Shown: positions 36,588 through 46,825, counted from the first letter of the stretch. The stretch is DNA of 64,000 nucleotides from an uncultured Phaeodactylibacter sp. (GCA_913057245.1 CAJXNH010000019.1:1-64000); one strand, 5' to 3'. Translations and numbers: made by a program. The notes: generated by a model from the letters alone, not told the origin.

Positions 36588-36892
36588 GAATTAGGTGGAT
36601 TTTTGACTAAAATACAAATTCCTTAAACCATACGGTGTACGGCTTTCGAAAAATAAAACAGAATTAATATTGGATTAACAACCACCCTAACATCAAAATA
36701 AACGGTAAGGGTTCCCACGAGCTGACTTTTTTGCCAGAACCACCTGCCAGCTCTAAAATTCTTTAGTCCTAAAAGACGATAATCAACTAGTTTTCAAATA
36801 CTTGAGCTATTGTCCTCTGTTTGTAAAAATATTACTCCTCAAGCCTGTAAAATGGAAAGCGCCTACAGCTAAGTGCATCCGAGTAACAAAAA
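36588..36892. other. AT-rich intergenic region upstream of the photolyase gene
   Basis: About 305 bases without a gene. It is AT-rich and contains small palindromes: TTTAG (36762-36766) with CTAAA (36769-36773), and AACTAGTT near 36786. No full promoter box was found. A regulated photolyase promoter may be here, but nothing in the sequence proves it. Confidence 0.35.
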
Positions 36893-38398
36893 GTGAGCTA
36901 CTCTGTTAAAGGTATCGTGAAGCAGAGTAAACCAGAAATAGACATGGTCTGGCTGAAGCGCGACCTCCGCCTTCATGACCATCCGCCTTTGGAGGCAGCG
37001 GCCAAAGGTGGGCGGCCGGTGTTGCTGCTTTACTGCTTTGAGCCCGGTTTGCTGCGCCACCCTGACTATAGCGACCGGCACTGGCGCTTTGTCTGGGAGT
37101 CCCTTCAGTGTATGGCATCCCGCTTGCCAGGGGCTATGCTTATCGCGCACCGGGAAGTACTTCCGTTGTTTGAGGATTTATGTACGCATTTTAAGGTACG
37201 CAACGTATACAGCCATGAGGAAATCGGCGTAAGTGCCACCTTCGACCGGGATATTGCCTGTGCCCAATGGTTTAAGGAGCGCGGCATCAACTGGCAGGAG
37301 TTTCCATTTTCAGGTGTACAAAGGGGGCGCCCCAACCGGGAAGGTTGGCGGGAACAGTGGTATGCCTACATTGAATCTCCGATACCCGTATACCCGATCG
37401 AAAAGCTCCAATTGTTTGAACTGCCGCAAAACTTAAAGGAGGCGCTTGCCGGCCCACCCCTTCCCAAAGCGTACCAAGTGCCTGACGCCACCTTTCAGCC
37501 CGGTGGTGAGCGCAAAGCCTGGCAGTACCTGCGAAGCTTTTTCAAAGGAGAAAGGATCAACGGCTACTCCCGTATGATTTCCAAGCCACTGGCCAGCCGC
37601 AGGTCCTGCAGCCGGATTTCACCCTATCTAGCCTGGGGCAATATCAGTCTTCGGCAGACCTATCAATACAGCTGGCAGCACCGGCATTTGGTGACAGACA
37701 AACGGGACCTCAACAACTTTCTGTCCCGTCTGCGCTGGCGTGACCACTTTATACAGAAATTTGAAAGCGAATGCCGAATAGAATTTGAGAATTTCAATCC
37801 TGCCTTCAACCACTTACGAACTGAAACAGATCAAGCGAAAGTAGAGGCCTGGCAAACGGGTCGGACCGGTTTCCCTATGGTAGATGCCGCTATGCGCTGC
37901 GTCAATGCCACCGGCTATATCAACTTCAGGATGCGTGCCATGTTGGTTTCCTTTCTCACGCACACCCTTTGGCAGCCGTGGCAGGCAGGGGCACATCATT
38001 TGGCGAGGCAGTTCCTGGACTTTGAGCCCGGTATCCACTACCCTCAATTTCAGATGCAGGCCAGCACCACCGGCATTCACACCATACGGGTTTACAATCC
38101 GGTATTCAATTCCCGCAAGCATGATCCGCATGGAGATTTTATCCGGCAGTGGGTGCCAGAGTTATCTAAGCTGCCTGATGATTCTATTCATGCCCCATGG
38201 GAAATACCGCCGCTTGAACGTCAATTCCTTGGCTTCGAGCTGGGGAAAGACTACCCCCATCCGATTGTGGACCTGAAAAAAGCCATGCGCCATGCCAGCG
38301 ATCAGCTTTGGGGGCTTAAGAACAGCCAAACTGCTCAGCGGGAAGGTGCCCGTATCAAAGCCAGGCATGTAAACCCCGGGGAGCGGCGTCAGGAATAA
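36893..38398 (+). CDS. phr: Deoxyribodipyrimidine photolyase / cryptochrome family protein
   Basis: A protein of up to 501 residues. Its N-terminal Rossmann domain starts [21 protein letters not shown] (antenna-binding region). The C-terminal FAD domain has [35 protein letters not shown], the conserved [14 protein letters not shown] motif and the [24 protein letters not shown] signature. It repairs UV-induced pyrimidine dimers with light or acts as a blue-light sensor; the family is clear, the subclass is not. Three starts are possible: GTG at 36893, GTG at 36917 and ATG at 36944. The middle one ([12 protein letters not shown]) looks the most natural. It ends 4 bases from the convergent prenyltransferase gene. 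Confidence 0.9.
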   Translation: MSYSVKGIVKQSKPEIDMVWLKRDLRLHDHPPLEAAAKGGRPVLLLYCFEPGLLRHPDYSDRHWRFVWESLQCMASRLPGAMLIAHREVLPLFEDLCTHFKVRNVYSHEEIGVSATFDRDIACAQWFKERGINWQEFPFSGVQRGRPNREGWREQWYAYIESPIPVYPIEKLQLFELPQNLKEALAGPPLPKAYQVPDATFQPGGERKAWQYLRSFFKGERINGYSRMISKPLASRRSCSRISPYLAWGNISLRQTYQYSWQHRHLVTDKRDLNNFLSRLRWRDHFIQKFESECRIEFENFNPAFNHLRTETDQAKVEAWQTGRTGFPMVDAAMRCVNATGYINFRMRAMLVSFLTHTLWQPWQAGAHHLARQFLDFEPGIHYPQFQMQASTTGIHTIRVYNPVFNSRKHDPHGDFIRQWVPELSKLPDDSIHAPWEIPPLERQFLGFELGKDYPHPIVDLKKAMRHASDQLWGLKNSQTAQREGARIKARHVNPGERRQE

Positions 38399-38402
38399 AT
38401 GC

Positions 38403-39266
38403 TTACAGGTAGATGTCCAGGATGACCAATCCGCCAAATAGCAGGCTGGCGATGCCATTGGTCGTAAAGAAAGCAATGTTCACCTTGCTGAGGTCATCCG
38501 GGCGGACCAGGGTGTGCTGGTAGAATAGCAGACCGAGGAAAACCACCGCAGCCAACCAATGCAGCCATTGAAATTCCGGGTAAGCAGACTGAAGTTGCCA
38601 GGCCGCAGCGAGGATAAAAGCAGCGCTTCCGGCATGCAGAAGGTTAGAGAGGCGAAGTGCGCCCGGGCGCCCCATTTTTACCGGCACAGAGTTCAGGGAA
38701 AGAGAGCGGTCGAATTCGTCGTCCTGCAAAGCATAAATGATATCAAAGCCGGATACCCACAGTAAAACAGCGCCCGAATACAATACCGGTATCAAATCAA
38801 ACTGCCCGATAACCGAAAGGTAAGCTCCGATTGGTGCCAGAGACAGCCCCAGCCCAAGCACAAAGTGGCAAAGGAAGGTAAAACGCTTCGTATAGCTGTA
38901 GCCTAAAATGACTAGCAAAGCCACCGGTGAAAGCAGGAAGCACAGTTCATTAATAAACCAGGTCGTTGCGATAAAAAGCAGGCTATTGGTAAGGACAAAA
39001 GCCAGAGCCGCTTTGGGGGAAATCACGCCGGCAGGAATTTCCCGGGTAGCCGTACGGGGATTTTGCTCATCAATATCCCGGTCAAGATAGCGGTTGAAAG
39101 CCATAGCCGCACTGCGGGCGAAAACCATGCACAAGACAACCAGCAAAAACAGCCGGAAGCTCAACGCTTGCTCCGACTCCAGCGTGGCCAGAAAAAAGCC
39201 CAGCAAAGCAAATGGCAGGGCAAAGATAGTATGGCTGAATTTGACCAGCGATAGGTAGTTCTTCAT
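38403..39266 (-). CDS. UbiA-family prenyltransferase
   Basis: A 287-residue protein with eight to nine transmembrane helices. The first aspartate-rich motif is NRYLDRDID (Asn58, Asp62, Asp66) and the second is ALQDDEFDRSLSLNSVP. Both bind the prenyl diphosphate through magnesium. Short UbiA proteins of this kind in menaquinone-using Bacteroidota are often annotated as 4-hydroxybenzoate prenyltransferase, yet many take part in the futalosine menaquinone route (MqnP). The aromatic substrate cannot be read here. It is downstream of the DUF1573 gene on the same strand but separated by a terminator. Confidence 0.88.
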   Translation of the reverse strand: MKNYLSLVKFSHTIFALPFALLGFFLATLESEQALSFRLFLLVVLCMVFARSAAMAFNRYLDRDIDEQNPRTATREIPAGVISPKAALAFVLTNSLLFIATTWFINELCFLLSPVALLVILGYSYTKRFTFLCHFVLGLGLSLAPIGAYLSVIGQFDLIPVLYSGAVLLWVSGFDIIYALQDDEFDRSLSLNSVPVKMGRPGALRLSNLLHAGSAAFILAAAWQLQSAYPEFQWLHWLAAVVFLGLLFYQHTLVRPDDLSKVNIAFFTTNGIASLLFGGLVILDIYL

Positions 39267-39270
39267 GCCG

Positions 39271-39278
39271 CAAAAATA
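39271..39278 (-). promoter_or_regulatory. -7 box TATTTTTG directly before the prenyltransferase ATG
   Basis: Perfect TAnnTTTG on the minus strand ending 5 bases before the ATG at 39266. A transcription start there would give a leaderless mRNA. It could equally be the T-tract of the terminator at 39284-39311. Confidence 0.35.
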
Positions 39279-39311
39279 CGAAAGCCCGCAAAACCATCCG
39301 GATTTGCGGGC
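39279..39311 (-). terminator. intrinsic terminator of the DUF1573 gene
   Basis: GCCCGCAAA (39284-39292) and TTTGCGGGC (39303-39311) form a perfect 9-bp stem with a 10-base loop. On the minus strand it is followed by TTTCGTATTTTTG. Confidence 0.8.
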
Positions 39312-39347
39312 CTCTTTGTTGATCTGACTTTTGAAAGTCTTTCTGTC

Positions 39348-39878
39348 TTACTGTGTTACCGCAGGAGTAGCATCACCAGCTGCAGGCGTCACATCACCTT
39401 TGAGGTAGATGAAGCTCTGTGGTGGGTTCGTATTTGCAGTAATAGTTACCTTTTGGTTACGCTTGCCTTTCTTGTTCTTAGAGTTGAACTCAACAGTAAT
39501 TTCGCCGGTAGCGCCAGGAGCAATTGGCTCACGTGGCCAGCTGGGAACGGTGCAACCGCAGCTGCCTTTTGCGTTGCTGAGGATCAATGGCTCGTCGCCA
39601 GTGTTGGTAAAAGTATAAGTGTGAGAAACTTTCTCGCCTTCGTTAACGGTACCGAAGTCAAATTCTGTTTCTTCAAAAGTCATAGTCGTCGTTGGGCCAG
39701 CAGGAGCAGCAGGCTGAGCAGCAGCAGGCTGGGCAGCAGCCTGGTTGGCAGGCTGTACTGTATTGTTGGACAGGTCCTCACGCGCCTCTTCCTGAGCTGC
39801 GCTTTCGCTGTTGTTACAGCTTGCTACAAAACCTACCGCCAACAGGGCGAACATCAGAACTTTGATTTGCTTTAACAT
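39348..39878 (-). CDS. DUF1573 lipoprotein
   Basis: A 176-residue lipoprotein: the signal MLKQIKVLMFALLAVGFVASC has a lipobox-like end (VASC). A low-complexity linker rich in Ala, Gln and Pro (about 45-65) follows, then one DUF1573 domain (about 65-160) with FDFGTVNEGEKVSHTYTFTNTGDEPLIL, the SCGCT motif, and the usual PGATGEITVEFNS. Proteins of this Ig-like fold are very common in Bacteroidota envelopes and their role is unknown. It has a perfect -7 box upstream (39968-39975) and a strong terminator, so it is a single-gene unit that may be highly expressed. Confidence 0.9.
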   Translation of the reverse strand: MLKQIKVLMFALLAVGFVASCNNSESAAQEEAREDLSNNTVQPANQAAAQPAAAQPAAPAGPTTTMTFEETEFDFGTVNEGEKVSHTYTFTNTGDEPLILSNAKGSCGCTVPSWPREPIAPGATGEITVEFNSKNKKGKRNQKVTITANTNPPQSFIYLKGDVTPAAGDATPAVTQ

Positions 39879-39967
39879 TTTACTTTAGTTTTGGATTTAA
39901 GTTAAAAGTGGGAACAATGGGTTTTGTAAATAGTTCTCCCGGTCAATTCCCTTTTTTTGTACAACTA

Positions 39968-39975
39968 CAAAAGTA
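39968..39975 (-). promoter_or_regulatory. -7 box TACTTTTG of the DUF1573 gene
   Basis: Perfect TAnnTTTG on the minus strand, about 90 bases upstream of the ATG, leaving a leader of roughly 80 bases. No clear -33 TTG at 19-21 bases. Confidence 0.4.
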
Positions 39976-40154
39976 GGGAATGCTACATAAGCTCCCGTTA
40001 ATCAGCATTGAAGTTTTGTTAACGAGCTGTTAATCCGGTTTCTTGCCCGTTTTCGTATCCTTCTGTAGGAAAAGACCGTAAACCTTTGTCAAGGATGTGT
40101 AGAAGATTGCCTCACTGGCAGGTAACCTCACCCTAAATCGCTACTTTTAACCTG

Positions 40155-43100
40155 ATGAGAAGCCTCACTGTTACGATATTCTTGTTACTGGCAGGTCTGA
40201 CAATCCAATATGCACAGACTGTTGAGCTCGATGAGCTGACCATCGAGGATGGGCTAACGCAGGGTATGATACACGATATCCTTCAGGATAGCCTGGGGTT
40301 TATGTGGTTTGCCACTAAAGATGGGCTCAACCGTTATGATGGCTATAACTTTAAGCTGTATAGCCATTTTCCTTCTGATTCCTTTTCGCTTTCCGGCCAT
40401 GTTGTGAATGTTCTATTCGAAGATTCCTTTGGCCGGCTGTGGGTCGGCACGCACAACAACGGGCTTAATGTTTTCGACCGCACTAGCGCCCGCTTTTACA
40501 AACTCGACTATGAAGAACCTCCTGGCCGTGGGTTAAATTCTAATCGGATTTTCAGTGTCGAACAGCAAAATGACAGCATTTTCTGAGTAGGCACCGGTAG
40601 AGGCTTATGCAGGCTCGTAGTACCTGAAGGCGAAGCCCTTTGGCAAGGATTGGAAAGCGCCCAACTCAGCAGCAGAATCAAAAGCTATCCCATTGAGCCG
40701 ATCCCAAACCCTAACTTCAGTAGTGTTACCACTTGCTTGTCCACCGTATCCGACACCCCCTATTTTGCTATCAGCAACCAGCTTTTCCGGCTGGACCGGA
40801 ACAACTACAAGGAATGGGAGGAGATATCGGATGAAGTGAATGCCCAAAGTATTGAGGCCCCCTTCGGATTCCGAAGCATGAAAATGACCAAAGCGGGATA
40901 TCTGATCTTACCCACTAACCAGGAAATCAAAATTTACCATGAAAGGTATAGCTGGGACATCCCACTCCCTGAAAAACTCCGGGGCTTCCTGCCAGATGTA
41001 ACAATCGATAAGTCCGGCACGGTATGGGGCGTTTCGGCAGGGCTGTATAAAATACATCCCGAGCGCAACCGAGCGGAGCAACTTGAAGTCCTGTTCACAA
41101 CTAAGGCTTCTTATTTCACCCCCACCGTATACGTCGACCGTACCGGGGTAGTTTGGCTGGGCACCAATGGCTACGGTATCCGGAAATACAATCCCTCCAA
41201 TACCCGCTTTAACCACTTACTACCAGGCACCAGTACCCGACAACTCTATACCGACCTGAAAGGCAGGTGCTGGGTGTGGGTGGCTGTATCACTACGTGTC
41301 CTGAATCCGGATAACGGAAATTATGAACTACCTGCCGCCTTCCCTTCCTGGATAGAGAAAGCCACCTGGGTCCTCAATCCGGAACCTGATATTTTCTGGT
41401 TTCACTACCCAATTATTGAAAAACAAACTGCTCTTGTAAAAATTAATGAACGAACAGGTGAAGTACGGTCTTTCCGGTATACCTGTAAGCCTAATCCCGA
41501 TTCTCCCCTGTTTATAGATCGAAATGGAAACATATGGTTTTCCAGCCGGAATGGACAACTGGCTATTTTCCAACCTGACACCGAAACCTTCCAGTATTAC
41601 TCCATGTCAGACTGGTTTGACGAGCGGCAGGAAAACGCTGCCATTACTGCCTTTTATTACGAAGGTACATCGGACGTCGTTTGGGCGGGTACGCAGTATG
41701 GGCTGTTACGCTTACAACGCACCTCTGCAGGCACCTTTGACCACCAGGTTTACAATTTTGACCCCAATGACCCACACAGTATCAGTGAAAACTATGTACT
41801 GAGCATCTGCAGCCGACCCGGAGAGGCTAACATACTCTGGATTGGCACAAAGGGGGGCGGGGTTAACCAATTTGACACCACAGCGGGGACCTTCAAAGCC
41901 ATTACCACAAAAGATGGGCTACCCAATAATGTAGCCTACGGCCTGCTGCCTGATGAAGAAGGGAACCTTTGGGTCACCACCAACCGTGGGCTGTCCAAAT
42001 ACCAGCCTGAGCAGGGCACCTTTAAGAACTATACTTCTGCCGATGGGCTGCAAAGCAATGAGTTCAACACCTCGTCCTACCACCGGGCCAGGGATGGGCG
42101 ATTCCTTATCGGTGGCATCAATGGCGTGCATGTGTTCCACCCCAAAGCGGTCAAACTAAGCAGCCTACCCCCAAAAGTTTACCTTACCGGGCTGAACATT
42201 AATAATATGCCCTGGCAGGAAGCCATTGAAGATGCCAATACCGGCAAGCCCATTGAGCTCATCGACCACATTCAGCTCAGGCACCATCAGGACCAGCTCT
42301 TTTTCCAGTTTGCAGCCCTCGATTACGCAGCCTCACAGAACAACCGGTACCGCTATCAGATGGTTGGGCTGGATGATGCCCCGGTTGATGCAGGTACAAG
42401 GCGGGAAGTAGCTTATGCCAACCTCGCGCCCGGACAATATACCTTTCAAGTGTGGGGCGCCAATAATGAGGATACCTGGAGTACAGAGCCAGCGACTCTT
42501 AATGTCACCATTAGCCCTCCCTGGTGGGCAACCACTTGGGCCTATCTCATGTACCTGGCGTTAGTTTTTACATTATTTTACGCTGCCTACCGTTTTCAGG
42601 TCAACCGGGCCCGTCTGAAGACGCAGTTGGCCTACGAACAACGAGAAGCAGAACGCCTGGCTGCATTGGACCGGATGAAGTCCAATTTCTTCTCTAATAT
42701 CACTCATGGATTCCGGACGCCGCTCACGTTGATTTTAGAACCGGCAAGACAGCTTGAGGCAATGCTGCGAGGTAGAAACGGGCAAAAATGGGCGGAGCTG
42801 ATCATTAGCAACAGTGAGCGTATGCTCCAACTCGTTAACCAGCTTTTGGATATCAACCGGCTGGAAGAAGGGCTAATCTCGGTCAAGCTGCAGCAGGCAG
42901 ACCTGAATCAGTTGCTGGTCTCTATCTTGAAGGATTACGAAGGCGCAGCCCAGGACAAAGCCATCAAACTTGAGCTGGAAATCACCGTCCGCCCCCATCT
43001 GAAATGGGTGGAAATGGATACAGAAAAGGTGAGCAAAATCATACACAACCTACTGTCGAATGCGCTAAAATTCACACCAGATAATGGTGAGATCAAGGTC

Positions 43101-44192
43101 TCAGCAACGGGTATGCCCGACCGGCAGAAAGTTAAAATCAGTGTGGAGGACACCGGGCCGGGCATCGCACCGGAGCACCACGAACGGATCTTCGACCGGT
43201 TTTACCAGGTTGACGATTCTTCCACCAGGTCGGCCGGGGGGACAGGCATTGGCCTTGCCCTCTGCAGTGAGCTGGCCCAAAAGCTTGGCGGCAGTATCCA
43301 TCTGGACAGCGAGCCCGGTAAAGGGTCTCGGTTTACACTGGAACTTCCACTATATACGGCCTTGTCCGGTGAAAAGATCGCAGGTAGCGATAGTGTTGCC
43401 GGAGAAACGGCTGAACCATCCGCTCCTGCCTCTGCGCAACAGGGCACTACGATTCTGATTGTAGAAGACAATAAGGACCTCCGTGACTTTTTGTGCAGCG
43501 TCCTTGGTGAAGATTTTGACCTGGCTACTGCCCAGGATGGTGTGGAAGGCTTACAGATCGCCACTGCCACCCAGCCGGATATCATCATCAGCGATGTGAT
43601 GATGCCAAGATTAGATGGTTATGCAATGACAGCTCAACTGAAAGCGGACATTCGCACCAGTCACATTCCTATAGTGATGCTGACGGCTAAATCTGCGCTA
43701 AAAAGCCGGCTGACCGGGCTCAAAACCGGAGCAGATGCCTATTTGTCCAAGCCTTTTTATGCAGAGGAGCTGATGGCTCAGATCCACAATTTACTGGAGC
43801 AGCGCGCCCGCCTGCAGCAATACTTTCTCGGAGAAAATGAAGGGGCACCTCCCTCCCCTGTCCCTGACCTCGAACACGAGTTCCTGCAAAAAGCTTACGC
43901 CGCAATAGAAGACCACCTTACCGATGAGCAGTTTTCCGTTGAGCAACTAAGCAGTGTTCTCCTGCTTAGCCGGTCTCAGTTGCACCGCAAGCTTAAAGCG
44001 CTGACCGGTCAGACCGCATCGGAGTTCCTGCGCAACTACCGGTTGAAAAAAGCTATGGAACTGCTTCGCCAACCCGGCCTCTCCATTGGGGAAATCAGCC
44101 ATAAAGTGGGCTTCAGCAGCCCTCAGTACTTTGCTACAAAGTTTAAGGAAAGATATGGCTACCCTCCCAGCGAAGCTTCTGGAAAAGCTTGA
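40155..44192 (+). pseudogene. Hybrid two-component system protein (sensor, receiver and AraC output) with internal stop
   Basis: The frame is continuous over 1,345 residues except for TGA at 40584-40586 (codon 144). Domains in order: signal peptide; two-component propeller repeats (about 25-690, e.g. SFGRLWVGTHNNGLNVFD); Y_Y_Y domain; one membrane helix (about 795-815); HisKA with His851; HATPase_c (NLLSNALKFTP, DTGPGIAPEH, GGTGIGLAL); receiver with Asp1147; and AraC-type HTH (about 1250-1345). At codon 144 the repeat should read WVGTGRGL, so TGG became TGA. The H-box reads HGFRTPL where HEFRTPL is normal, so the residue after the phosphorylated His is Gly. Such regulators usually sense glycan fragments and control utilisation genes. 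The second part could start at TTG 40650 but would lack export. Confidence 0.85.
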
Positions 44193-44272
44193 TTATCAGC
44201 AATAAAGACCGAAATGCAACATAAGTGAACAAGATTGCAACATTTGTTAACGCACTCTATGCCGTTGTACCC

Positions 44273-44280
44273 TAAATTTG
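44273..44280 (+). promoter_or_regulatory. -7 box TAAATTTG upstream of the small RNA candidate
   Basis: Perfect TAnnTTTG. The nearest TTTG (44243-44246) is 26 bases upstream, longer than usual. It lies 80 bases after the AraC-output gene stop and before a terminator, so it could drive a short transcript. Confidence 0.4.
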
Positions 44281-44287
44281 TATCAAC

Positions 44288-44420
44288 AGTTGCCAGAGCA
44301 GTACTAAACAGTGTGCAACTAAATTGTCCCAACACAACACAACACAAAAGCAACAAGCAAGGGGGAATCGACAAAAATCGATTCAATATTTCGGGAAGCC
44401 ATTTCGGCTTCCCTTTTTTA
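44288..44420 (+). ncRNA. candidate small RNA of about 130 nucleotides
   Basis: Three successive stems are visible: AGTTGC (44288-44293) with GCAACT (44315-44320); GAATCGA (44365-44371) with TCGATTC (44378-44384); and the terminator stem at 44393-44413 followed by T. No ATG lies between the promoter box and the terminator. The alternative is that this is only the 3' end of the upstream gene's mRNA. Confidence 0.35.
44393..44420 (+). terminator. intrinsic terminator
   Basis: GGGAAGCC (44393-44400) and GGCTTCCC (44406-44413) make a perfect 8-bp stem with the loop ATTTC, followed by a run of seven T. It is a textbook rho-independent signal on the plus strand, just before the convergent gene stop at 44434. 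Confidence 0.9.
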
Positions 44421-44433
44421 TGCGCGGTTTTTC

Positions 44434-45417
44434 TTATCCGTTAGCAACAGCTGCTTCTTCGGGCAGAAAGAACCGCTTTTTGAGGTAAGGCACGAGATCG
44501 CGGTTTTTCAGCGTGGTATTGGACGGGCCGGTGCGCCGGAAAAAAATATATTCATATTGGGTAGGAACTTTAGGCTGCTTCTTTTTGCCCTTTTGCTTTT
44601 TTGATTTCGGTTTGCCGTTGGCCGCAGGTTGGGGTAAGGCTACGGGCGTAAATACAGGCACCTTGCTTGGCGTACAGTCGATACGGAGGATGGTTTTCCC
44701 ATTGATTTCATCACCATACACGTCAATAAGGTCACAGTGCTCTTTGCCCAGCTTGTCCAGAATATGGTTAATCAGGCTTGTCACCGCCTGGTCCAGTGAC
44801 TCTGCATCCAAGCCGTTAAGCCCGAGTACTTCTCCATCATTCTTAATGCCCAGAAGTATACTGCCGCCCTCAGAGTTGAGCATTGCCGCTACCGTTCTGA
44901 GTATAACCGCCTTTGCCCCGGGGCTACGATTGTAGGACGCTTTGAACTCCACTTTAATATTCTCACCCCGGCTAACCAGAACAGCTGACGAACGCTGCAG
45001 GTTGTGAGAAAGGTACTTGATGATCTGATTCGTCAGACGGCGCAATATATTGACTTTGGCTTCTGCTGACAGCTCCTCCTGCTCAAAGAAAACAGAACGG
45101 GGAAAGGCCAACAGTCTGGATTTATCCAGTGCAACCACACTGCCTGTCCGGTGCTCGTTGCTAAAAAATGCCACTTCACCAAAGACTTCGCCAGGGTGCA
45201 TGATCTTGTTGTGGTAATTCTGAAGGTGCAGCTCAAAACGGCCTTCCAGGATTAGGAAAAAATGCCGCATTTTCTGGTCTGACTGGTCAAATACCAGACT
45301 ATTCTTGTGATACGACCGTAGCCTTGCCGAGCGGGCCAGGCATTGCAGGTCTTCCCTTGAAATACCTTCGAAAAGTTGGTGCTCGGCAAGAACGGTGAAG
45401 ATTTGCTCGTTTGTCAT
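44434..45417 (-). CDS. Cyclic-nucleotide-binding domain fused to AlbA_2 (Schlafen-type) domain
   Basis: A 327-residue protein. Residues about 10-130 form a cNMP-binding (Crp-like) beta-roll: LFEGISREDLQCLARSARL, LILEGRFELHL, PGEVFGEVAFFSNEHRTGSV. Residues about 150-255 form an AlbA_2 domain: NIKVEFKASYNRSP, VAAMLNSEGGSILLGIKNDGEVLGL. A Lys-rich linker (about 272-285) and a basic C-terminal segment (YIFFRRTGPSN) follow. The Crp-type HTH is absent; the AlbA_2 domain takes its place. AlbA_2 domains occur in Schlafen-like and transcriptional or nucleic-acid-binding proteins. This suggests nucleotide-gated nucleic-acid binding or processing. No partner gene is adjacent. Confidence 0.8.
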   Translation of the reverse strand: MTNEQIFTVLAEHQLFEGISREDLQCLARSARLRSYHKNSLVFDQSDQKMRHFFLILEGRFELHLQNYHNKIMHPGEVFGEVAFFSNEHRTGSVVALDKSRLLAFPRSVFFEQEELSAEAKVNILRRLTNQIIKYLSHNLQRSSAVLVSRGENIKVEFKASYNRSPGAKAVILRTVAAMLNSEGGSILLGIKNDGEVLGLNGLDAESLDQAVTSLINHILDKLGKEHCDLIDVYGDEINGKTILRIDCTPSKVPVFTPVALPQPAANGKPKSKKQKGKKKQPKVPTQYEYIFFRRTGPSNTTLKNRDLVPYLKKRFFLPEEAAVANG

Positions 45418-45514
45418 TCTGGTAGATTTTAGGAGATGTACATTTTACAATGGCAATATAGCACAAAAACCTACACCAGCACTGCTCAAACGTCAGAAAT
45501 TTCCTCCAGCTAGT

Positions 45515-46825
45515 TCAGATGCTTAAAACTTCACGAATGGACCGTTCCAGAATATCAATACCCTGATCGAGCTCTTCCTGTGTGATGGTCAGCGGAGGAG
45601 CGATGCGGAATACCCCTCCGTAGCCTTTGATGCGGACGATGTTCATACTCAACCCGTTTTTCAGGCATTGCGCTGCAATTTTGCTGCCCAGTTCGGGGTC
45701 CGGCACTTTGGATGCCCGGTCTTTCACAATTTCCATCCCCAGCAATAACCCCCTGCCTCTGACGTCCCCTATGCATTCAAAGCGCTCCTGCAACTCCTTC
45801 AGCCCTCTTTTCAGGTAATCCCCCATTTTCTGAGCGCGTTCCTGCATCTTTTCTTCCACCAGAATAGACAACACCGTCACGCCCACCTCAGCGGGTAATG
45901 GATCAGACACATGGGAAGTAACACTGATGAAGCCTTTATCATAGCAATCCTGCTCCAGCTTGTCGCTGGTAACCACGGCAGAAAGCGGCAGCCCTCCGCC
46001 GAGCGTTTTGGAGAGCGTCAGAAAATCGGGCACGACCCCACTCTGCTCAAATCCAAAGTTATCGCCCAAACGGCCAACTCCGGTTTGAGCCTCGTCGAAA
46101 ATGAGCAGCAGGCCACGGGCCTCACAATGCGCTTTCAAGGCTTTCAGGTATTCCGGAGTCAGTTCTATGATACCCGCCGCACTCAACACCGGCTCTACAA
46201 TCACCGCCGCATAAGCCCCAACGGACTGCCGGTCGACAAGATCCATACCTACATCAAGACAAGTGTTGTCGCATTGTCCGGTGCAGTGCTTCACCGGGCA
46301 CCGGTAACTGTTCGGGGCAGGAATGGCATAACTTCCAGGCATGACCGGGCCGTAAGACCGGCGCGTAAGGGAGTAGGTATGGGACTGTGCACCTGCTGTC
46401 ATGCCGTGCCAGGACCCTGTAAACCCAACCACCTCAAAGCCGCCCGTTACCAGCTTCGCCATACGGATCGCCATCTCATTGGATTCGCCCCCGGTGGAAA
46501 GGAACATAGCCCGGGACAGCTCGGGCGGCAGCAATTCCGCTAAACGCCGGGACAGCTCAATGACGGAAGGCGACAACATCGCGCTCAGCAAATGAATGGA
46601 AGACTGCGTGCCCCGGTGCAAGGCCTCCACAATACGGGGATGGCTGTGGCCAAAGATGGCACACATTTGACCGGAGGTGAAATCCAATATCTGACGCCCG
46701 TCATCGGTATAAAGATAGGCTCCCGATGCTTTGGTGATCAGGACATCACTGAAATTTTCGCAGTAGCGGATGAGGTGCTGCTCGGCTTCCTGAAGCCATT
46801 CGGGGCGGGTGGATTCGGTGCTCAT
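45515..46825 (-). CDS. Class III PLP enzyme, 2,2-dialkylglycine decarboxylase-like
   Basis: A 436-residue fold-type I PLP enzyme. The cofactor lysine is Lys273 in TLSKTLGGGLPL and the cofactor-ring aspartate sits in FDEAQTGVGRLG. The Gln in DEAQTG and the segments GSWHGM and MSGQM-like TSGQMCAIFGHSHP match dialkylglycine decarboxylase, which decarboxylates and then transaminates alpha,alpha-dialkyl amino acids. Ordinary omega-transaminases usually have a different residue at that Gln. The reaction is therefore likely, but not certain. It is upstream of the cNMP/AlbA_2 gene on the same strand with a 97-base gap. No regulator is adjacent. Confidence 0.85.
   Translation of the reverse strand: MSTESTRPEWLQEAEQHLIRYCENFSDVLITKASGAYLYTDDGRQILDFTSGQMCAIFGHSHPRIVEALHRGTQSSIHLLSAMLSPSVIELSRRLAELLPPELSRAMFLSTGGESNEMAIRMAKLVTGGFEVVGFTGSWHGMTAGAQSHTYSLTRRSYGPVMPGSYAIPAPNSYRCPVKHCTGQCDNTCLDVGMDLVDRQSVGAYAAVIVEPVLSAAGIIELTPEYLKALKAHCEARGLLLIFDEAQTGVGRLGDNFGFEQSGVVPDFLTLSKTLGGGLPLSAVVTSDKLEQDCYDKGFISVTSHVSDPLPAEVGVTVLSILVEEKMQERAQKMGDYLKRGLKELQERFECIGDVRGRGLLLGMEIVKDRASKVPDPELGSKIAAQCLKNGLSMNIVRIKGYGGVFRIAPPLTITQEELDQGIDILERSIREVLSI

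Noticed and set aside
36893-38398. Light-responsive promoter motif for photolyase
   Set aside because: Small palindromes occur upstream, but none matches a known light-regulator site well enough to claim.
40584-40586. TGA read as Trp or selenocysteine
   Set aside because: Other genes here end in TGA, the expected residue is Trp in a propeller repeat, and no SECIS-like hairpin is evident; decay or sequence error is simpler.
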